A stretch of 64,000 nucleotides of DNA from Bacillaceae bacterium (lineage in GTDB: Bacteria > Bacillota > Bacilli > Bacillales > Alkalibacillaceae), in assembly GCA_017656265.1 (NCBI GenBank), contig JACDOD010000001.1:310001-374000 (forward strand), in the 5' to 3' direction. The translations under genes were made by a program, and so were the position numbers. Position 1 is the stretch's first letter. Each line of letters opens with the position of its first letter. The notes beneath the pieces are model-generated. The model ran no database searches. It worked only from the letters and a program-made list of their open reading frames with translations, and had not been told where the DNA came from. Shown piece after piece: positions 34,155 through 43,808 of this stretch.

Positions 34155-35198
34155 TTATTTCCCCTCCTTTTTAAACCGAGACAGCAGCCAGCGGATCATA
34201 TAGCTTGATGCAACAAAGAAAATAATAAGAGCGACAACGATGTCCACCAGCTCTGTAGGTACTCCAGCTAAAGGCATGTTTAATGCTCCGACTTTTAAAG
34301 AACCAAATAATCCTGCTGCCAAAACAACACCGAGAGCTGTATTTCCTCCAAGGAGAGCGACAGCAATACCATCAAAGCCGATATTCGTAAAACCGGAACG
34401 TACAGACATATAGCCGAATGTGCCCAATCCTTCCATAGCACCGGCTATTCCAGCAAATGCTCCGGAGATGACCATGGATAAAATAATATTCCGGTCAACG
34501 TTCATACCTGCATAATTAGAGGCATGTTGATTAAAGCCGACTGCCCGTAATTCAAATCCTCTCGTCGTTTTCTCGAGTAAAAACCACATCAAAAACGCAG
34601 CTACTAACGCAAGAATAATTCCCATATGCATGGTAGAGTACTGCGTCCATTCCGTCAGCCATTCAGCCTGAAGGGATGCAGATTTTGCCACAGATTCCGT
34701 ACGGTCTTTTTGTTCGGTAATCACGTTACGGATAATATGATTAGCAATATATAAAGCCGTATAATTCAACATAATGGTTACAATAACTTCATGGACACGC
34801 AATTTCGCTTTCAACAGACCCGGGATAAAGCCCCAGAAAGCTCCGGCAAGTGCAGCAGCCGCAATGGCAAGGGGCAGGTGAACAATCATAGGAAGGTCAA
34901 ATGCCACACCAATCCATACTGCAGCCAGCCACCCAACGATTACTTGACCTTCTACCCCAATATTAAAAAGCCCTGTACGGAAAGCAAATGCTACTGCTAA
35001 TCCGGACAAAATATATGGGGTAATTTGACGAACCGTTTCACCGATAAAGTAAATATCTCCAAAAGCTCCTTCCCATAGGGCCTTATAACCTTCAACTGGA
35101 CTGTAGCCAAATACCAGCATAATAATCGCACCAGCAATGAGCCCCAGGAGTACGGATATAATAGGAATTAATATATTGATAGCTTTATTGGCCGACAT
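34155..35198 (-). CDS. nupP: Nucleoside ABC transporter permease NupP (YufP)
   Basis: Second permease, 347 residues. Starts with a single helix (INILIPIISVLLGLIAGAIIMLVFG), then TPYILSGLAVAFAFRTGLFNIGVEGQ, the same family motif as in NupQ, and a coupling loop GFELRAVGFNQHASNYAGMNV. ATG overlaps the nupO stop (TAATG). Together with NupQ it forms the membrane channel. Confidence 0.93.
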   Translation of the reverse strand: MSANKAINILIPIISVLLGLIAGAIIMLVFGYSPVEGYKALWEGAFGDIYFIGETVRQITPYILSGLAVAFAFRTGLFNIGVEGQVIVGWLAAVWIGVAFDLPMIVHLPLAIAAAALAGAFWGFIPGLLKAKLRVHEVIVTIMLNYTALYIANHIIRNVITEQKDRTESVAKSASLQAEWLTEWTQYSTMHMGIILALVAAFLMWFLLEKTTRGFELRAVGFNQHASNYAGMNVDRNIILSMVISGAFAGIAGAMEGLGTFGYMSVRSGFTNIGFDGIAVALLGGNTALGVVLAAGLFGSLKVGALNMPLAGVPTELVDIVVALIIFFVASSYMIRWLLSRFKKEGK

Positions 35199-36727
35199 TA
35201 GCTTTCACCTACTTTCTGTTTCTTACTGCCAGCCATAAGAAGACCTAGTTCTTCTTCGGTTGTATCTTCTGGCTTGACGGTTGCAACAATTTCACCTTCA
35301 TACATGACGGCAATTCGGTCACTGACGTTCATGATTTCATCCAGTTCAAAAGATAGCAGCAACACAGCTCTGCCTTTATCACGCTCTTCAATTAATTTTT
35401 TATGAATAAATTCGATAGCCCCAACATCCAGCCCCCTGGTAGGCTGAGCAGCAATTAATAAATCAGGTGATCTGTCCACTTCCCTACCAATAATCGCTTT
35501 TTGCTGGTTTCCGCCGGATAAAGCTCTGGCTTTCGTATATTCACTAGGTGTACGAACATCAAATTCATCAATTAGCGCTTTAGCTTTATCATAAATTTGT
35601 TTAAAATTTAAAATCCCTTTCCTCGAAAACGGCTCCTGATAATAGGTTTGCAGCACCATGTTTTCACCAATTGGAAAATCCAGCACAAGCCCAAACTTAT
35701 GCCGGTCCTGCGGTATATGTCCAACACCAGATTCGGTCACTTTTCTAGGGGATAAATTCGTAATATCTTTGCCTTTTAGAGATATCATGCCTGATTCAAC
35801 AGGTCTTAAACCGGTGATTGCTTCAATCAGTTCAGTTTGTCCATTCCCATCAACCCCGGCAATACCGACAATCTCTCCTGCTTTGACCTCTAAATTGAGG
35901 CCACGAACCATATCCACCTTTCTGGCGTCTTTTACAACCAGGTTTTCAATGGATAATACCGTTTCCTTCGGCTGTGCCGGTCCTTTTTCTGTTTTAAAAC
36001 TGACTTCTCTTCCGACCATCAGGGATGCCAGTTCGTTTGGATTTGTCTCAGATACGTTTACTGTTTTAATTCCTTTCCCTTTGCGGATTACTGTACAACG
36101 GTCTGCAACTTCCATAATTTCTTTTAATTTGTGGGTAATGAGAATTATTGATTTCCCTTCTTTTACCAGATTGTGCATGATATCGATTAACTCATGGATC
36201 TCCTGAGGAGTGAGAACAGCGGTTGGTTCATCAAAAATTAAAATATCTGCACCCCGATACAAAGTTTTTAAAATTTCTACCCGCTGCTGCATTCCGACCG
36301 AAATGTCTGATATTTTTGCTGCTGGATCTACCTTCAGACCATATTGTTCAGATATTTTTCTTACATCTTCTTCAGCTTTTTTCAGGTCAATGGATAACCC
36401 CAATTTTTTCGGTTCACTTCCGAGAACAATGTTTTCCGTAACCGTAAAGGTATCAATGAGCATAAAGTGCTGATGAACCATGCCTATACCTAAATGATTG
36501 GCGACGTTCGGATCGGTAATTTTTACTTTTTCCCCCCGAACTCGAATTTCCCCTTTTTCTGGCTGGTACAGTCCAAATAAGACATTCATCAGCGTTGATT
36601 TCCCTGCACCATTTTCCCCTAACAGTGCATGAATCTCTCCCTGCTTAACCTGAAGGGTTATATTGTCATTAGCTACGATGCCGGGGAATTCTTTTCGGAT
36701 ATTAAGCATTTCGATAACATAATCCAA
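35198..36727 (-). CDS. nupO: Nucleoside ABC transporter ATPase NupO (YufO)
   Basis: Double-domain ABC ATPase, 509 residues. First domain: Walker A GENGAGKSTL, signature SVGMQQRVEILK, Walker B ILIFDEPTAVLTPQE. Second domain has a degenerate Walker A (GVDGNGQTEL) but a good signature ALSGGNQQKAIIGRE and a Walker B region in which the usual D-E is replaced (LLIAAQPTRGLDVG); such asymmetry is common in sugar/nucleoside-type importers. Start is TTG 36727 with AAGGAG upstream. Separated from nupN by two hairpins. Confidence 0.94.
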   Translation of the reverse strand: MDYVIEMLNIRKEFPGIVANDNITLQVKQGEIHALLGENGAGKSTLMNVLFGLYQPEKGEIRVRGEKVKITDPNVANHLGIGMVHQHFMLIDTFTVTENIVLGSEPKKLGLSIDLKKAEEDVRKISEQYGLKVDPAAKISDISVGMQQRVEILKTLYRGADILIFDEPTAVLTPQEIHELIDIMHNLVKEGKSIILITHKLKEIMEVADRCTVIRKGKGIKTVNVSETNPNELASLMVGREVSFKTEKGPAQPKETVLSIENLVVKDARKVDMVRGLNLEVKAGEIVGIAGVDGNGQTELIEAITGLRPVESGMISLKGKDITNLSPRKVTESGVGHIPQDRHKFGLVLDFPIGENMVLQTYYQEPFSRKGILNFKQIYDKAKALIDEFDVRTPSEYTKARALSGGNQQKAIIGREVDRSPDLLIAAQPTRGLDVGAIEFIHKKLIEERDKGRAVLLLSFELDEIMNVSDRIAVMYEGEIVATVKPEDTTEEELGLLMAGSKKQKVGES

Positions 36728-36753
36728 TGTTTTTCACTCCTTGTAGACATGTG

Positions 36754-36814
36754 AAAAAATCATCAAATGAAAAGGGCCGGAATCGATGTACACTTTTCAT
36801 TTGGTGATTTTTTT
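36754..36814 (-). repeat. Long inverted repeat between nupN and nupO
   Basis: Two arms of about 20 bases (36754-36774 and 36793-36814), identical as reverse complements except for one base (a wobble in one orientation), enclose an 18-base loop. On the minus strand the 3' arm ends in TTTTTTC. It lies 27 bases before nupO and could act as a second terminator or as an mRNA-stabilising element. Confidence 0.65.
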
Positions 36815-36906
36815 CAAAAGCAAGAAAGTATACTGAATTGACAAAGATGAATTATGATAATTTTCAGGCGAACATGAATTCATCCCCATAACAATGCAAA
36901 CGGAAT

Positions 36907-36935
36907 AAAAAGGCTAGAACAAGTCTAGCCTTTTT
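36907..36935 (-). terminator. Terminator directly after nupN
   Basis: AAAAAGGCTAGA with its perfect complement (loop ACAAG), 7 bases after nupN. The minus-strand arm ends in T5 then ATTCCG. Partial read-through would give more binding protein than transporter subunits. Confidence 0.8.
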
Positions 36936-36942
36936 ATTGTTC

Positions 36943-38109
36943 TTACAGTGAATTTAGATACTCATCAAGTTCGTCTTCGTTTTTTGGCACTTGAATGTCG
37001 CCGTTAATAATTTTTCCTTTCCACGCTTCAACTTCTTGAACAATTTCATCGGTGAGTGCTTCTTTGTTCGTGGTTGCAATGCCTACACCGTTATCTTTTA
37101 GTCCGTATTCAATGATTTCTCCACCAGGGAAGTCACCTTCCAATGCTCTTGTAGAGAGATCCTTAACAGCAACATCTACACGCTTAAGCATAGAAGTCAG
37201 CGTTATGTTATATTCTTGACCATCAACCGTTACCGCACCTTCAGCATACTGGTCACGGTCAACACCAATCATCCAGATTTCCTCATCAGGGTTATTTTTC
37301 TTGCGGTCTTTCGCTTCTGCAAAAGCACCATTTCCTGTTGCACCAGATGCATGGTAGATAACGTCTACTCCCTGATTGTACATGCTGGAAGCGATTAATT
37401 TACCTTTATCTGCAGCATCAAAAGCTCCCGCATATTGTACAACTACTTCAATGTCAGGGTTAACAGACTTAACACCTGCACGGAATCCAACTTCAAACTT
37501 CTTAATTAAGTCACCTTCTACACCGCCGATAAAACCAACTTTATTGGATTTTGTTTTCATGGCAGCAGCTACACCTACAAGGAATGAACCCTGTTGCTCT
37601 TTAAAGGTAATGCTTGCTGCGTTTGGCTGCTCAACTACAGAATCCACAATAGCAAAATTGGTATCTGGATTTTGCTGAGCTACCTCATCCACAGATGGCT
37701 GCAGCAGGAATCCAATACCGTAAATTAAATCATATCCCTGACGGACCAGGCGATTTAAGTTTGTTTTGTAATCTGCATCTGATTCAGACTGTGCATAAGT
37801 ATAGTCTTTCATTTCTTCCATGCCGTTTTCCTGACCGAAAGCTTTTAAACCTTCCCATGCAGACTGGTTGAATGACTTGTCATCAACACCGCCTACATCC
37901 GTAACCATTGCTACCGTAAAGTCAGCAGCTTCTTTTTGATCTTCACCTTGCTGATCTTCGTTTGACTGATTTTCATCCGTTTGATCTTCTGTCTGAGTGT
38001 TGTCAGTTTCGTTTGTATCCTGACCTTCATCATCACCAGTACCGCATGCACCTAATACCATTGCGGCTGCTAAAAGCATAGCAAAAAGAAAGTACAAACG
38101 CTTTTTCAT
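36943..38109 (-). CDS. nupN: Nucleoside-binding lipoprotein NupN (BmpA/Med family)
   Basis: Extracellular substrate-binding protein. 388 residues; signal peptide with lipobox LGAC and lipidated Cys22, then an acidic Asp/Glu/Gln/Asn linker (about 24-66) unusually long for the family, and the Bmp domain (FTVAMVTDVGGVDDKSFNQSAWEGL; VGFIGGVEGDLIKKFEVGFRAGV; MIGVDRDQYAEGAVT). Long acidic linkers on surface proteins are common in salt-tolerant Bacillaceae, which is inference. Ribosome site AGGGGG. First gene of the transporter set; ymfC lies upstream. Confidence 0.94.
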   Translation of the reverse strand: MKKRLYFLFAMLLAAAMVLGACGTGDDEGQDTNETDNTQTEDQTDENQSNEDQQGEDQKEAADFTVAMVTDVGGVDDKSFNQSAWEGLKAFGQENGMEEMKDYTYAQSESDADYKTNLNRLVRQGYDLIYGIGFLLQPSVDEVAQQNPDTNFAIVDSVVEQPNAASITFKEQQGSFLVGVAAAMKTKSNKVGFIGGVEGDLIKKFEVGFRAGVKSVNPDIEVVVQYAGAFDAADKGKLIASSMYNQGVDVIYHASGATGNGAFAEAKDRKKNNPDEEIWMIGVDRDQYAEGAVTVDGQEYNITLTSMLKRVDVAVKDLSTRALEGDFPGGEIIEYGLKDNGVGIATTNKEALTDEIVQEVEAWKGKIINGDIQVPKNEDELDEYLNSL

Positions 38110-38217
38110 AACATTTACCCCCTAACAATAATTTTCATCATTAAAGAAACAATAAACAAGAGAGACAACGTGGGCAGTTTCTGTCCTTGCACCACCTCCT
38201 TAAATGTTTGAAACCCC

Positions 38218-38940
38218 TTACACACGTTTTCTTAAAACATGGAAGCTAAATTGGTCTGCACGAAAATAATTGCTAGAATAGAGTACAGGCTGATCCTCGT
38301 TCGTATAATGCATTTGTCTGAGCAATAGAAGTGCCTGTTCTGGCTCACACTTCAAAATGGTCGAAATTTTTTCATGGAATCCGATTGGTTCAATATGGGT
38401 TACAGCATAGCTGATGTTGATATTGGTGTGTTTCTCAATTAATTGAAACAGTGAATCCTTCTCCCGGACATATTCTAGAGGAATAAAATCATCTGGCATT
38501 TTGTCAATACAATAAACAACCGGCTGACCATCTGCGGTACGTACCCTTTCAATCTTGACCACGTATTCCAGATCATCACGTTTAAAATGTTCCTTATCTT
38601 CTTTGGTAGCAATCACTTTTTCTGCTGACAAATACTGCGTTCCAGGCTCCATACCAGCTTCAGTAATCATATTTGTAACACTCTTCAGCTGTTCGATACC
38701 ACTTGAGAACACAGGTTTGGGATTCACAAACGTACCAACACCGTGCCTTCGGGTGACTACATTTTCTTCTTCCAGTAATCTTAAAGCTTCCCTCAAGGTG
38801 GCACGGGACACCCCTAGCATTTTTGAAAGCTCAAATTCAGAAGGAAGCTTTTCCCTTTCTTTGTAAACGCCATTCTTAATATCTTCTTTAATCCGATCAA
38901 TGACCTGTAAGTATAAATGACGATTATCAGAACGTATCAT
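38218..38940 (-). CDS. ymfC: GntR/HutC-type transcriptional regulator YmfC
   Basis: 240 residues: GntR winged helix-turn-helix at 5-70 ([53 protein letters not shown], cut here only as description) and UTRA effector domain (about 85-235). ATG 38940 is preceded by GAGGTG at 9 bases; a GTG at 38952 in the same frame lies on that site and is rejected. It precedes nupN, so it may sense a nucleoside or related metabolite and control the transporter; that is inference. A tandem heptamer CATCTGA-CATCTGA lies at 38984-38997 upstream. Confidence 0.9.
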   Translation of the reverse strand: MIRSDNRHLYLQVIDRIKEDIKNGVYKEREKLPSEFELSKMLGVSRATLREALRLLEEENVVTRRHGVGTFVNPKPVFSSGIEQLKSVTNMITEAGMEPGTQYLSAEKVIATKEDKEHFKRDDLEYVVKIERVRTADGQPVVYCIDKMPDDFIPLEYVREKDSLFQLIEKHTNINISYAVTHIEPIGFHEKISTILKCEPEQALLLLRQMHYTNEDQPVLYSSNYFRADQFSFHVLRKRV

Positions 38941-39247
38941 GTTTAGCGTCACCTCGAAGATCTATTATGTATGATTGATTAGTCATCTGACATCTGACAA
39001 TCAAGAACATTCGACAATAATATAACACTTTTTTGGTTATAAATAAATAGAAATTAGTTATTTAGCCACAAAAATATCAAAAGCATATGACCGTTCCGTC
39101 CTCTTAACATTGTCTCATAAGTTCCTATAGCAAGCAGCAAACTTAAACTGCTTCCCATTGTCATTTCATACAGGATTCCATAAAAAACAGCTGTCTCTTG
39201 CTCGAGACAACTGTATTTAAACGGTACAGCGTATTGTACATAGGTTT
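38941..39247. other. Intergenic region between ymfC and spoIIIE
   Basis: This 307-base gap holds a tandem repeat CATCTGA-CATCTGA (38984-38997) within the ymfC upstream region, an A/T-rich stretch with a TATATT -10 candidate near 39022, and the spoIIIE terminator (39187-39214). No gene seen. Confidence 0.55.
39187..39214 (-). terminator. Terminator of spoIIIE
   Basis: Stem ACAG-x-TGTCTC with its complement (one mismatch, 6-base loop), followed on the minus strand by TTTTTTATGG. Confidence 0.8.
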
Positions 39248-41575
39248 TTATGATGATTTTTCCTCTTCCTGATGAGTCATGAGAACTTTCCGTGGTTTGC
39301 TGCCCTCATATGGGCCAACAATCCCCCTCTCTTCCATAGCATCAATTAAGCGTGCAGCCCGCGTGTAGCCGATACGAAACTTTCGCTGCAGCATGGATAC
39401 ACTGGCACTCTGCATTTCAAGTACCAGTTCTACTGCATCCCCAAACAGTTCATCATCTACATCATGGGTAATCTCCGATTCTTCTTCCGGAATCATTTCT
39501 TCCTGGTATTGTGCCTTTTGCTGTTCGATACAGAAATCCACCACGTTTTCCACTTCTTCATCGGATACAAACGCCCCCTGGACTCTGGTCGGTTTGGAAG
39601 CACCGACCGGCAAAAACAGCATGTCTCCTCTCCCCAGGAGCTTCTCTGCACCATTCATATCCAGAATCGTTCGTGAATCCGTGGAAGAAGATACACTGAA
39701 TGCAATTCTGGACGGAATATTTGCCTTAATTACCCCCGTAATAACATCAACAGATGGACGCTGGGTTGCAATAATTAAATGAATGCCAGCCGCCCTTGCC
39801 ATCTGTGCCAGGCGAGTTATGGCATCTTCTACTTCATTGGATGCAACCATCATGAGATCGGCTAACTCATCAATTAAGACTACGATATAAGGAAGCTGGG
39901 GATGGGATTCATCTTCACTCTGATTCACCCGGCGGATGTATTCATTATACCCTTCAATATTGCGAGTGCCGGTTTCAGAAAACAGATCATATCTTCTCTC
40001 CATTTCAGCAACCACTTTTTTTAGTGCCCTTGACGCTTTTTTCGGATCCGTCACAACCGGCGATAACAGATGCGGGATCCCATTATATACATTTAGTTCT
40101 ACTTTTTTAGGGTCAATCATCATCATTTTCACTTCGTGGGGCTTGGCCCGCATCAGTATACTGGTAATAATCCCGTTAATACATACGCTTTTACCGCTTC
40201 CTGTAGCTCCTGCAACCAGAAGGTGGGGCATTTTGTTCAATTCACCGAAAACAGCATCACCTGAAATATCACGGCCGAGACCAAACATTAACTTAGAAGA
40301 TGATCTCGCTTCACCCGATTCAAGGACCTCCCTCAGGGAAACCATGGCAATTTCCTGATTCGGCACTTCAATTCCAATTGCCGATTTTCCTGGTATTGGA
40401 GCTTCAATCCGAATATCTTTTGCTGCCAGAGCAAGCGCTAAATCATCATGAAGGTTGACAATTTTACTTACCTTTACCCCTACATCCGGGTGCACTTCAT
40501 ACTTGGTGACCGAAGGACCTACATGGACTTTTACAACCCTGGCTTTCACGCCAAAACTTTCAAAGGTACGTTCCAATTTACGAACTGCCTGCTGGATTTT
40601 GGACCGCTCCTGCTGCTGTGAATTATGTATTGGTTCGGCCAAAAGCTCAATCGGCGGCAGCTGATAGTCTTCATTTTCCACTTCTGCAAGGGGTAAACCC
40701 TGCTCAACCCCATTCGAACTTTCATCACCAGACTCTTCTTCTTCAGCGGGTGGCATTTTCTGATCCCTTTCATCTTGGGGGAGAAGATCAATGGTTTTTT
40801 GGTATGCATTTTCGGTAAAGTCCTGAATAATCGGCTCGTCCCCAGTTTCACTATCATCTGGGACCGTTTCATTCTCAATGGATGGGATGGCGCCTATATC
40901 ATGGTCATCCAGTTTCTCTATCTTCTCTTGTTTTCTTTCCCGCTTTTCAATGATCTTTTGTTTCATGGTTTGGTATGTATTGGCTATGTCCTGTTTTAAT
41001 TTCTGATAAAACTGCTGCAGATACTTCCCAAGTGAAATTTGAGTAATAAACAATAAACCGATTAATATGCCAAAAATCGATACGATCTTAGAACCCGCAG
41101 GTGAAAATAGGTAATAACTGAATGCAAAGAGGGAAGCTCCGAACATCCCTCCCCCAAGATATCTGGCTTCCATATCTCCATTGACATACTCTGAGAAATG
41201 ACTCCAGGTCGATTTTAGAATAGAAGGTTCGATATTCTCTGACATAATCGATTCATAAACTTGTACATGGGTAAACAGAAGAATTGAAGCAAACACAATA
41301 TATAACCCGATAAGTCTAATCTGGAAAAAAGATGGCCAAGTTCGTTTAATCATTAAATAGATACCAAGGGCAAACAAAAAAACAGTAGGGACAATATACC
41401 ATATCCCAAACATCATACGAAAAATCAATTCCAGCCACCGTGGAACGAATCCCCCGGCAATTTCACTGGCTCCGCTGGACAAAATGGCTACAAATATGAA
41501 TAACAACCCAATCAATTCGAATTTAATATCCTGTTTCAAGGATTGCTTCTTTTTCCGCTTTCTTTTTTTCGCCAT
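39248..41575 (-). CDS. spoIIIE: DNA translocase SpoIIIE/FtsK
   Basis: Septum-anchored ATPase that pumps the chromosome into the forespore and clears DNA from division septa. 775 residues: basic N-terminus (KKRKRKKK), four membrane helices within about 20-180, an acidic linker (about 225-300), and the motor with Walker [10 protein letters not shown] (455-463), Walker [15 protein letters not shown] and [12 protein letters not shown]. The C-terminal gamma domain ([33 protein letters not shown] region) reads SRS/KOPS-type polarity sequences. Preceded by an extended -10 promoter and a leader hairpin. Confidence 0.96.
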   Translation of the reverse strand: MAKKRKRKKKQSLKQDIKFELIGLLFIFVAILSSGASEIAGGFVPRWLELIFRMMFGIWYIVPTVFLFALGIYLMIKRTWPSFFQIRLIGLYIVFASILLFTHVQVYESIMSENIEPSILKSTWSHFSEYVNGDMEARYLGGGMFGASLFAFSYYLFSPAGSKIVSIFGILIGLLFITQISLGKYLQQFYQKLKQDIANTYQTMKQKIIEKRERKQEKIEKLDDHDIGAIPSIENETVPDDSETGDEPIIQDFTENAYQKTIDLLPQDERDQKMPPAEEEESGDESSNGVEQGLPLAEVENEDYQLPPIELLAEPIHNSQQQERSKIQQAVRKLERTFESFGVKARVVKVHVGPSVTKYEVHPDVGVKVSKIVNLHDDLALALAAKDIRIEAPIPGKSAIGIEVPNQEIAMVSLREVLESGEARSSSKLMFGLGRDISGDAVFGELNKMPHLLVAGATGSGKSVCINGIITSILMRAKPHEVKMMMIDPKKVELNVYNGIPHLLSPVVTDPKKASRALKKVVAEMERRYDLFSETGTRNIEGYNEYIRRVNQSEDESHPQLPYIVVLIDELADLMMVASNEVEDAITRLAQMARAAGIHLIIATQRPSVDVITGVIKANIPSRIAFSVSSSTDSRTILDMNGAEKLLGRGDMLFLPVGASKPTRVQGAFVSDEEVENVVDFCIEQQKAQYQEEMIPEEESEITHDVDDELFGDAVELVLEMQSASVSMLQRKFRIGYTRAARLIDAMEERGIVGPYEGSKPRKVLMTHQEEEKSS

Positions 41576-41599
41576 TATTCTTCACCTCAAAATAAGACA

Positions 41600-41642
41600 A
41601 GCAGCCCATTGAGGCTGCTATTATTCCAATTCTATTATAGCA
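41600..41642 (-). promoter_or_regulatory. spoIIIE promoter and leader hairpin
   Basis: On the minus strand TGC-TATAAT (extended -10; hexamer at 41634-41639) has no strong -35. Directly after it, AGCAGCC and GGCTGCT (41600-41619, 6-base loop) form a hairpin followed by TGTCTTATTTT. This could be a weak attenuator or the terminator of ylzJ read-through. Confidence 0.5.
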
Positions 41643-41740
41643 CAGGATAGAAAATAAAGGGAATAAAGAAAAGCGGAAGCATAGTATCCAATTAGAAACA
41701 AACCTCTAAACGTCTCATTTTCTAGTTTAACCACGTACCA

Positions 41741-41965
41741 TCAACTGTCTGATTCATTCAAATAAATTTGCTGTCCCGGGATATAGCTGGTGTTTAAATA
41801 GTCCTGCGGGTTCGTCGACAAAAACTGAAGTATGGTATAAGATCCATCATTCTGTTTTTGAACTTTTATCATCTTTCCTTCAACTTCCACCCATTTAAAC
41901 TGTTCGTATTCCTGATCATCCACCGGGAAAATATCGTGTTCTGATAGTGGAGTGTATAGAATCAT
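41741..41965 (-). CDS. ylzJ: YlzJ-like protein
   Basis: 74-residue protein of unknown function that accompanies tepA and spoIIIE across Bacillus. Sequence [14 protein letters not shown]...YIPGQQIYL fits the YlzJ family, likely a small beta-rich fold. Its ATG overlaps the tepA stop by 4 bases (ATGA), so translation is coupled. Confidence 0.85.
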   Translation of the reverse strand: MILYTPLSEHDIFPVDDQEYEQFKWVEVEGKMIKVQKQNDGSYTILQFLSTNPQDYLNTSYIPGQQIYLNESDS

Positions 41966-42702
41966 TGGATCACCTGCTCCTCGTCTTGATCACCTTTGTT
42001 TTGAGCAATTAATTCATTTAATTTTTTCATCGCCTGGTGAACACCGCCAATTTCATTGATTAATCCATACTTAACCGCATCTTCCCCCACCACATTCGTT
42101 CCGATATCCCTCGTCAGATTTCCTGTGGCAAACATCAGTTCCTTGAATTTTTCTGGTTTAATGCTTGAATGTCTCGTCACAAAGCTAATAACCCGTTCCT
42201 GCATTTTATCCAGATATTCAAAGGTCTGGGGAACGCCGATGACCAGACCTGTGAGACGTATGGGATGAATGGTCATCGTTGCTGTTTCAGCAATGAATGA
42301 ATAATCTGTTGCAACTGCTATTGGCACTCCAATGGAATGACCGCCTCCAAGGACAATGGATACGGTTGGTTTCGATAGGGATGAGATCATCTCAGCAATG
42401 GCTAAACCAGCTTCCACATCACCGCCAACGGTATTTAAGAGTACAATAAGTCCTTCTACCTTAGGGTTTTGTTCAACGGCAATAATTTGTGGAATTAGAT
42501 GTTCATATTTAGTCGTTTTATTTTTTGGAGGCAATTGAATATGTCCTTCAATCTGACCGATCACCGGCAAAACATGAATATTTGAATCGGGAGACTGAGC
42601 CACATTGGTCTGTCCCAGTTCCTGAATTTTTTGTACAAGGGAACTCTGCTGCTGATTATTATCTTTATTCGGCTGGCTTTCATTTTGATGGTGGTTTGTC
42701 AA
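41962..42702 (-). CDS. tepA: ClpP-like serine protease TepA (YmfB)
   Basis: ClpP-fold protein called translocation-enhancing protein in B. subtilis; also reported in degradation of small spore proteins at germination. The catalytic serine is in GGGHSIGVP, with [16 protein letters not shown] (oxyanion loop) before it and [14 protein letters not shown] after. The frame is open to 42843, but the conserved protein starts at TTG 42702 with AAGGGG 8 bases upstream, giving 246 residues as in B. subtilis; the upstream 47 codons have no family similarity. rnjB (ymfA), which lies between dapA and tepA in B. subtilis, is absent. Confidence 0.9.
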   Translation of the reverse strand: MTNHHQNESQPNKDNNQQQSSLVQKIQELGQTNVAQSPDSNIHVLPVIGQIEGHIQLPPKNKTTKYEHLIPQIIAVEQNPKVEGLIVLLNTVGGDVEAGLAIAEMISSLSKPTVSIVLGGGHSIGVPIAVATDYSFIAETATMTIHPIRLTGLVIGVPQTFEYLDKMQERVISFVTRHSSIKPEKFKELMFATGNLTRDIGTNVVGEDAVKYGLINEIGGVHQAMKKLNELIAQNKGDQDEEQVIQ

Positions 42703-42845
42703 ACTAATCGCCCCTTTCCAATCATTAGGCATAGTATGTGCAGAGGCTGATTTGAACATACCATACCGGAGAAAATTCATTTGGTTAAAGAAACCAATCA
42801 AAGGGGGCTTTTCATTCATGATTTCTTGTCCTCGCCAGAACAAAA

Positions 42846-42882
42846 CATGCCCAAAAAGATGGTCATCATCTTTATGGGCATG
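42846..42882 (-). terminator. Terminator of the dpa-asd-dap operon
   Basis: A 16-bp stem with one mismatch (CATGCCCA-A-AAAGATG and complement, loop GTCAT), followed on the minus strand by TTTTGTTCT, 36 bases after dapA. Confidence 0.8.
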
Positions 42883-42918
42883 AGATTCTGTCTGAGTATA
42901 TTATTTAGGATGTATTAT

Positions 42919-43788
42919 TTACAGTTGATTCAGCAATTCTTCTACTTTTTTCTTTTGCTCATCACCTAACGGCATTAGGGGAAGACGTACACCGCCCGTT
43001 TCTATCCCCTTCATGTTTAAAGCAGCTTTAACCGGAGCCGGTGAAGGAGCCATAAACATTCCCTTCATAATCGGCAGCAACTTCCGGTGGAGGACGGCTG
43101 CTTCTTGAACACTGCCACTCTCAAATCGTTTCACCATTTCCTGCATTTCATTTCCGATAACATGGGAAGCTACTGAAACAATTCCTGCTCCGCCAATGGC
43201 AAGAACCGGCAATGTTAGACCATCATCACCACTGTAGAGTTCAAAATCATCGGATGTTGATTCAATAATCTCTGCCATCGCATCAAGATTGCCGCTTGCT
43301 TCCTTTACTGCGACAATATTGGAGATTTCTGATAACTTTACGATCGTTTTCACATTCATATTGACAGCAGAACGCCCAGGAATGTTATAAAGCATGACTG
43401 GAAGGCTGGTAGATTCAGCGACAGTTTTAAAATGCTCGTATAGTCCTCTCTGATCCGGTTTATTGTAATAAGGGGTTACGAGCATAATTCCGTCTGCACC
43501 AGCTTCTTCAGCAGCTTTTGTTAAAGCTATAGACCCTCTGGTATCATTGCTTCCTGTTCCTGCAATGACTGGAACACGCCCAGCTGCGACATCCACAACT
43601 TTTTTAAATAATGTTTTCTTTTCCTCTTTAGACAGGGTTGGTGATTCTCCTGTGGTTCCAGCCACTACAAGCCCATCTGAACCGTTTGAAATCAGGTGAT
43701 CAACCAGTTTTTCTGTTCTGTCTAAATCCAATTCATTCTGGTCATTAAAAGGCGTTACCATTGCGGTTAAAACTTTTCCAAAGCTCAC
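42919..43788 (-). CDS. dapA: 4-Hydroxy-tetrahydrodipicolinate synthase
   Basis: Condenses pyruvate with aspartate semialdehyde; first committed step to lysine, diaminopimelate and, in sporulating cells, dipicolinate. 289 residues. Motifs: AGTTGESPTL, MLYNIPGRSAVNM (catalytic Tyr) and IVAVKEASGNL (Schiff-base Lys). Starts at GTG 43788 after AAAGGGGAAGG. Last gene of the dpaA-dpaB-asd-dapG-dapA cluster. Confidence 0.97.
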   Translation of the reverse strand: MSFGKVLTAMVTPFNDQNELDLDRTEKLVDHLISNGSDGLVVAGTTGESPTLSKEEKKTLFKKVVDVAAGRVPVIAGTGSNDTRGSIALTKAAEEAGADGIMLVTPYYNKPDQRGLYEHFKTVAESTSLPVMLYNIPGRSAVNMNVKTIVKLSEISNIVAVKEASGNLDAMAEIIESTSDDFELYSGDDGLTLPVLAIGGAGIVSVASHVIGNEMQEMVKRFESGSVQEAAVLHRKLLPIMKGMFMAPSPAPVKAALNMKGIETGGVRLPLMPLGDEQKKKVEELLNQL

Positions 43789-43808
43789 AAACCCTTCCCC
43801 TTTCCTTT

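Noticed and set aside
36728-36942. Purine riboswitch upstream of nupO or nupN
   Set aside because: Neither spacer contains the conserved purine-aptamer loops; the structures present are simple hairpins.
42703-42843. Longer TepA or a separate small gene starting at 42843
   Set aside because: The conserved protein begins at TTG 42702 with a strong ribosome site; the upstream codons match nothing and the frame begins within the dapA terminator region.
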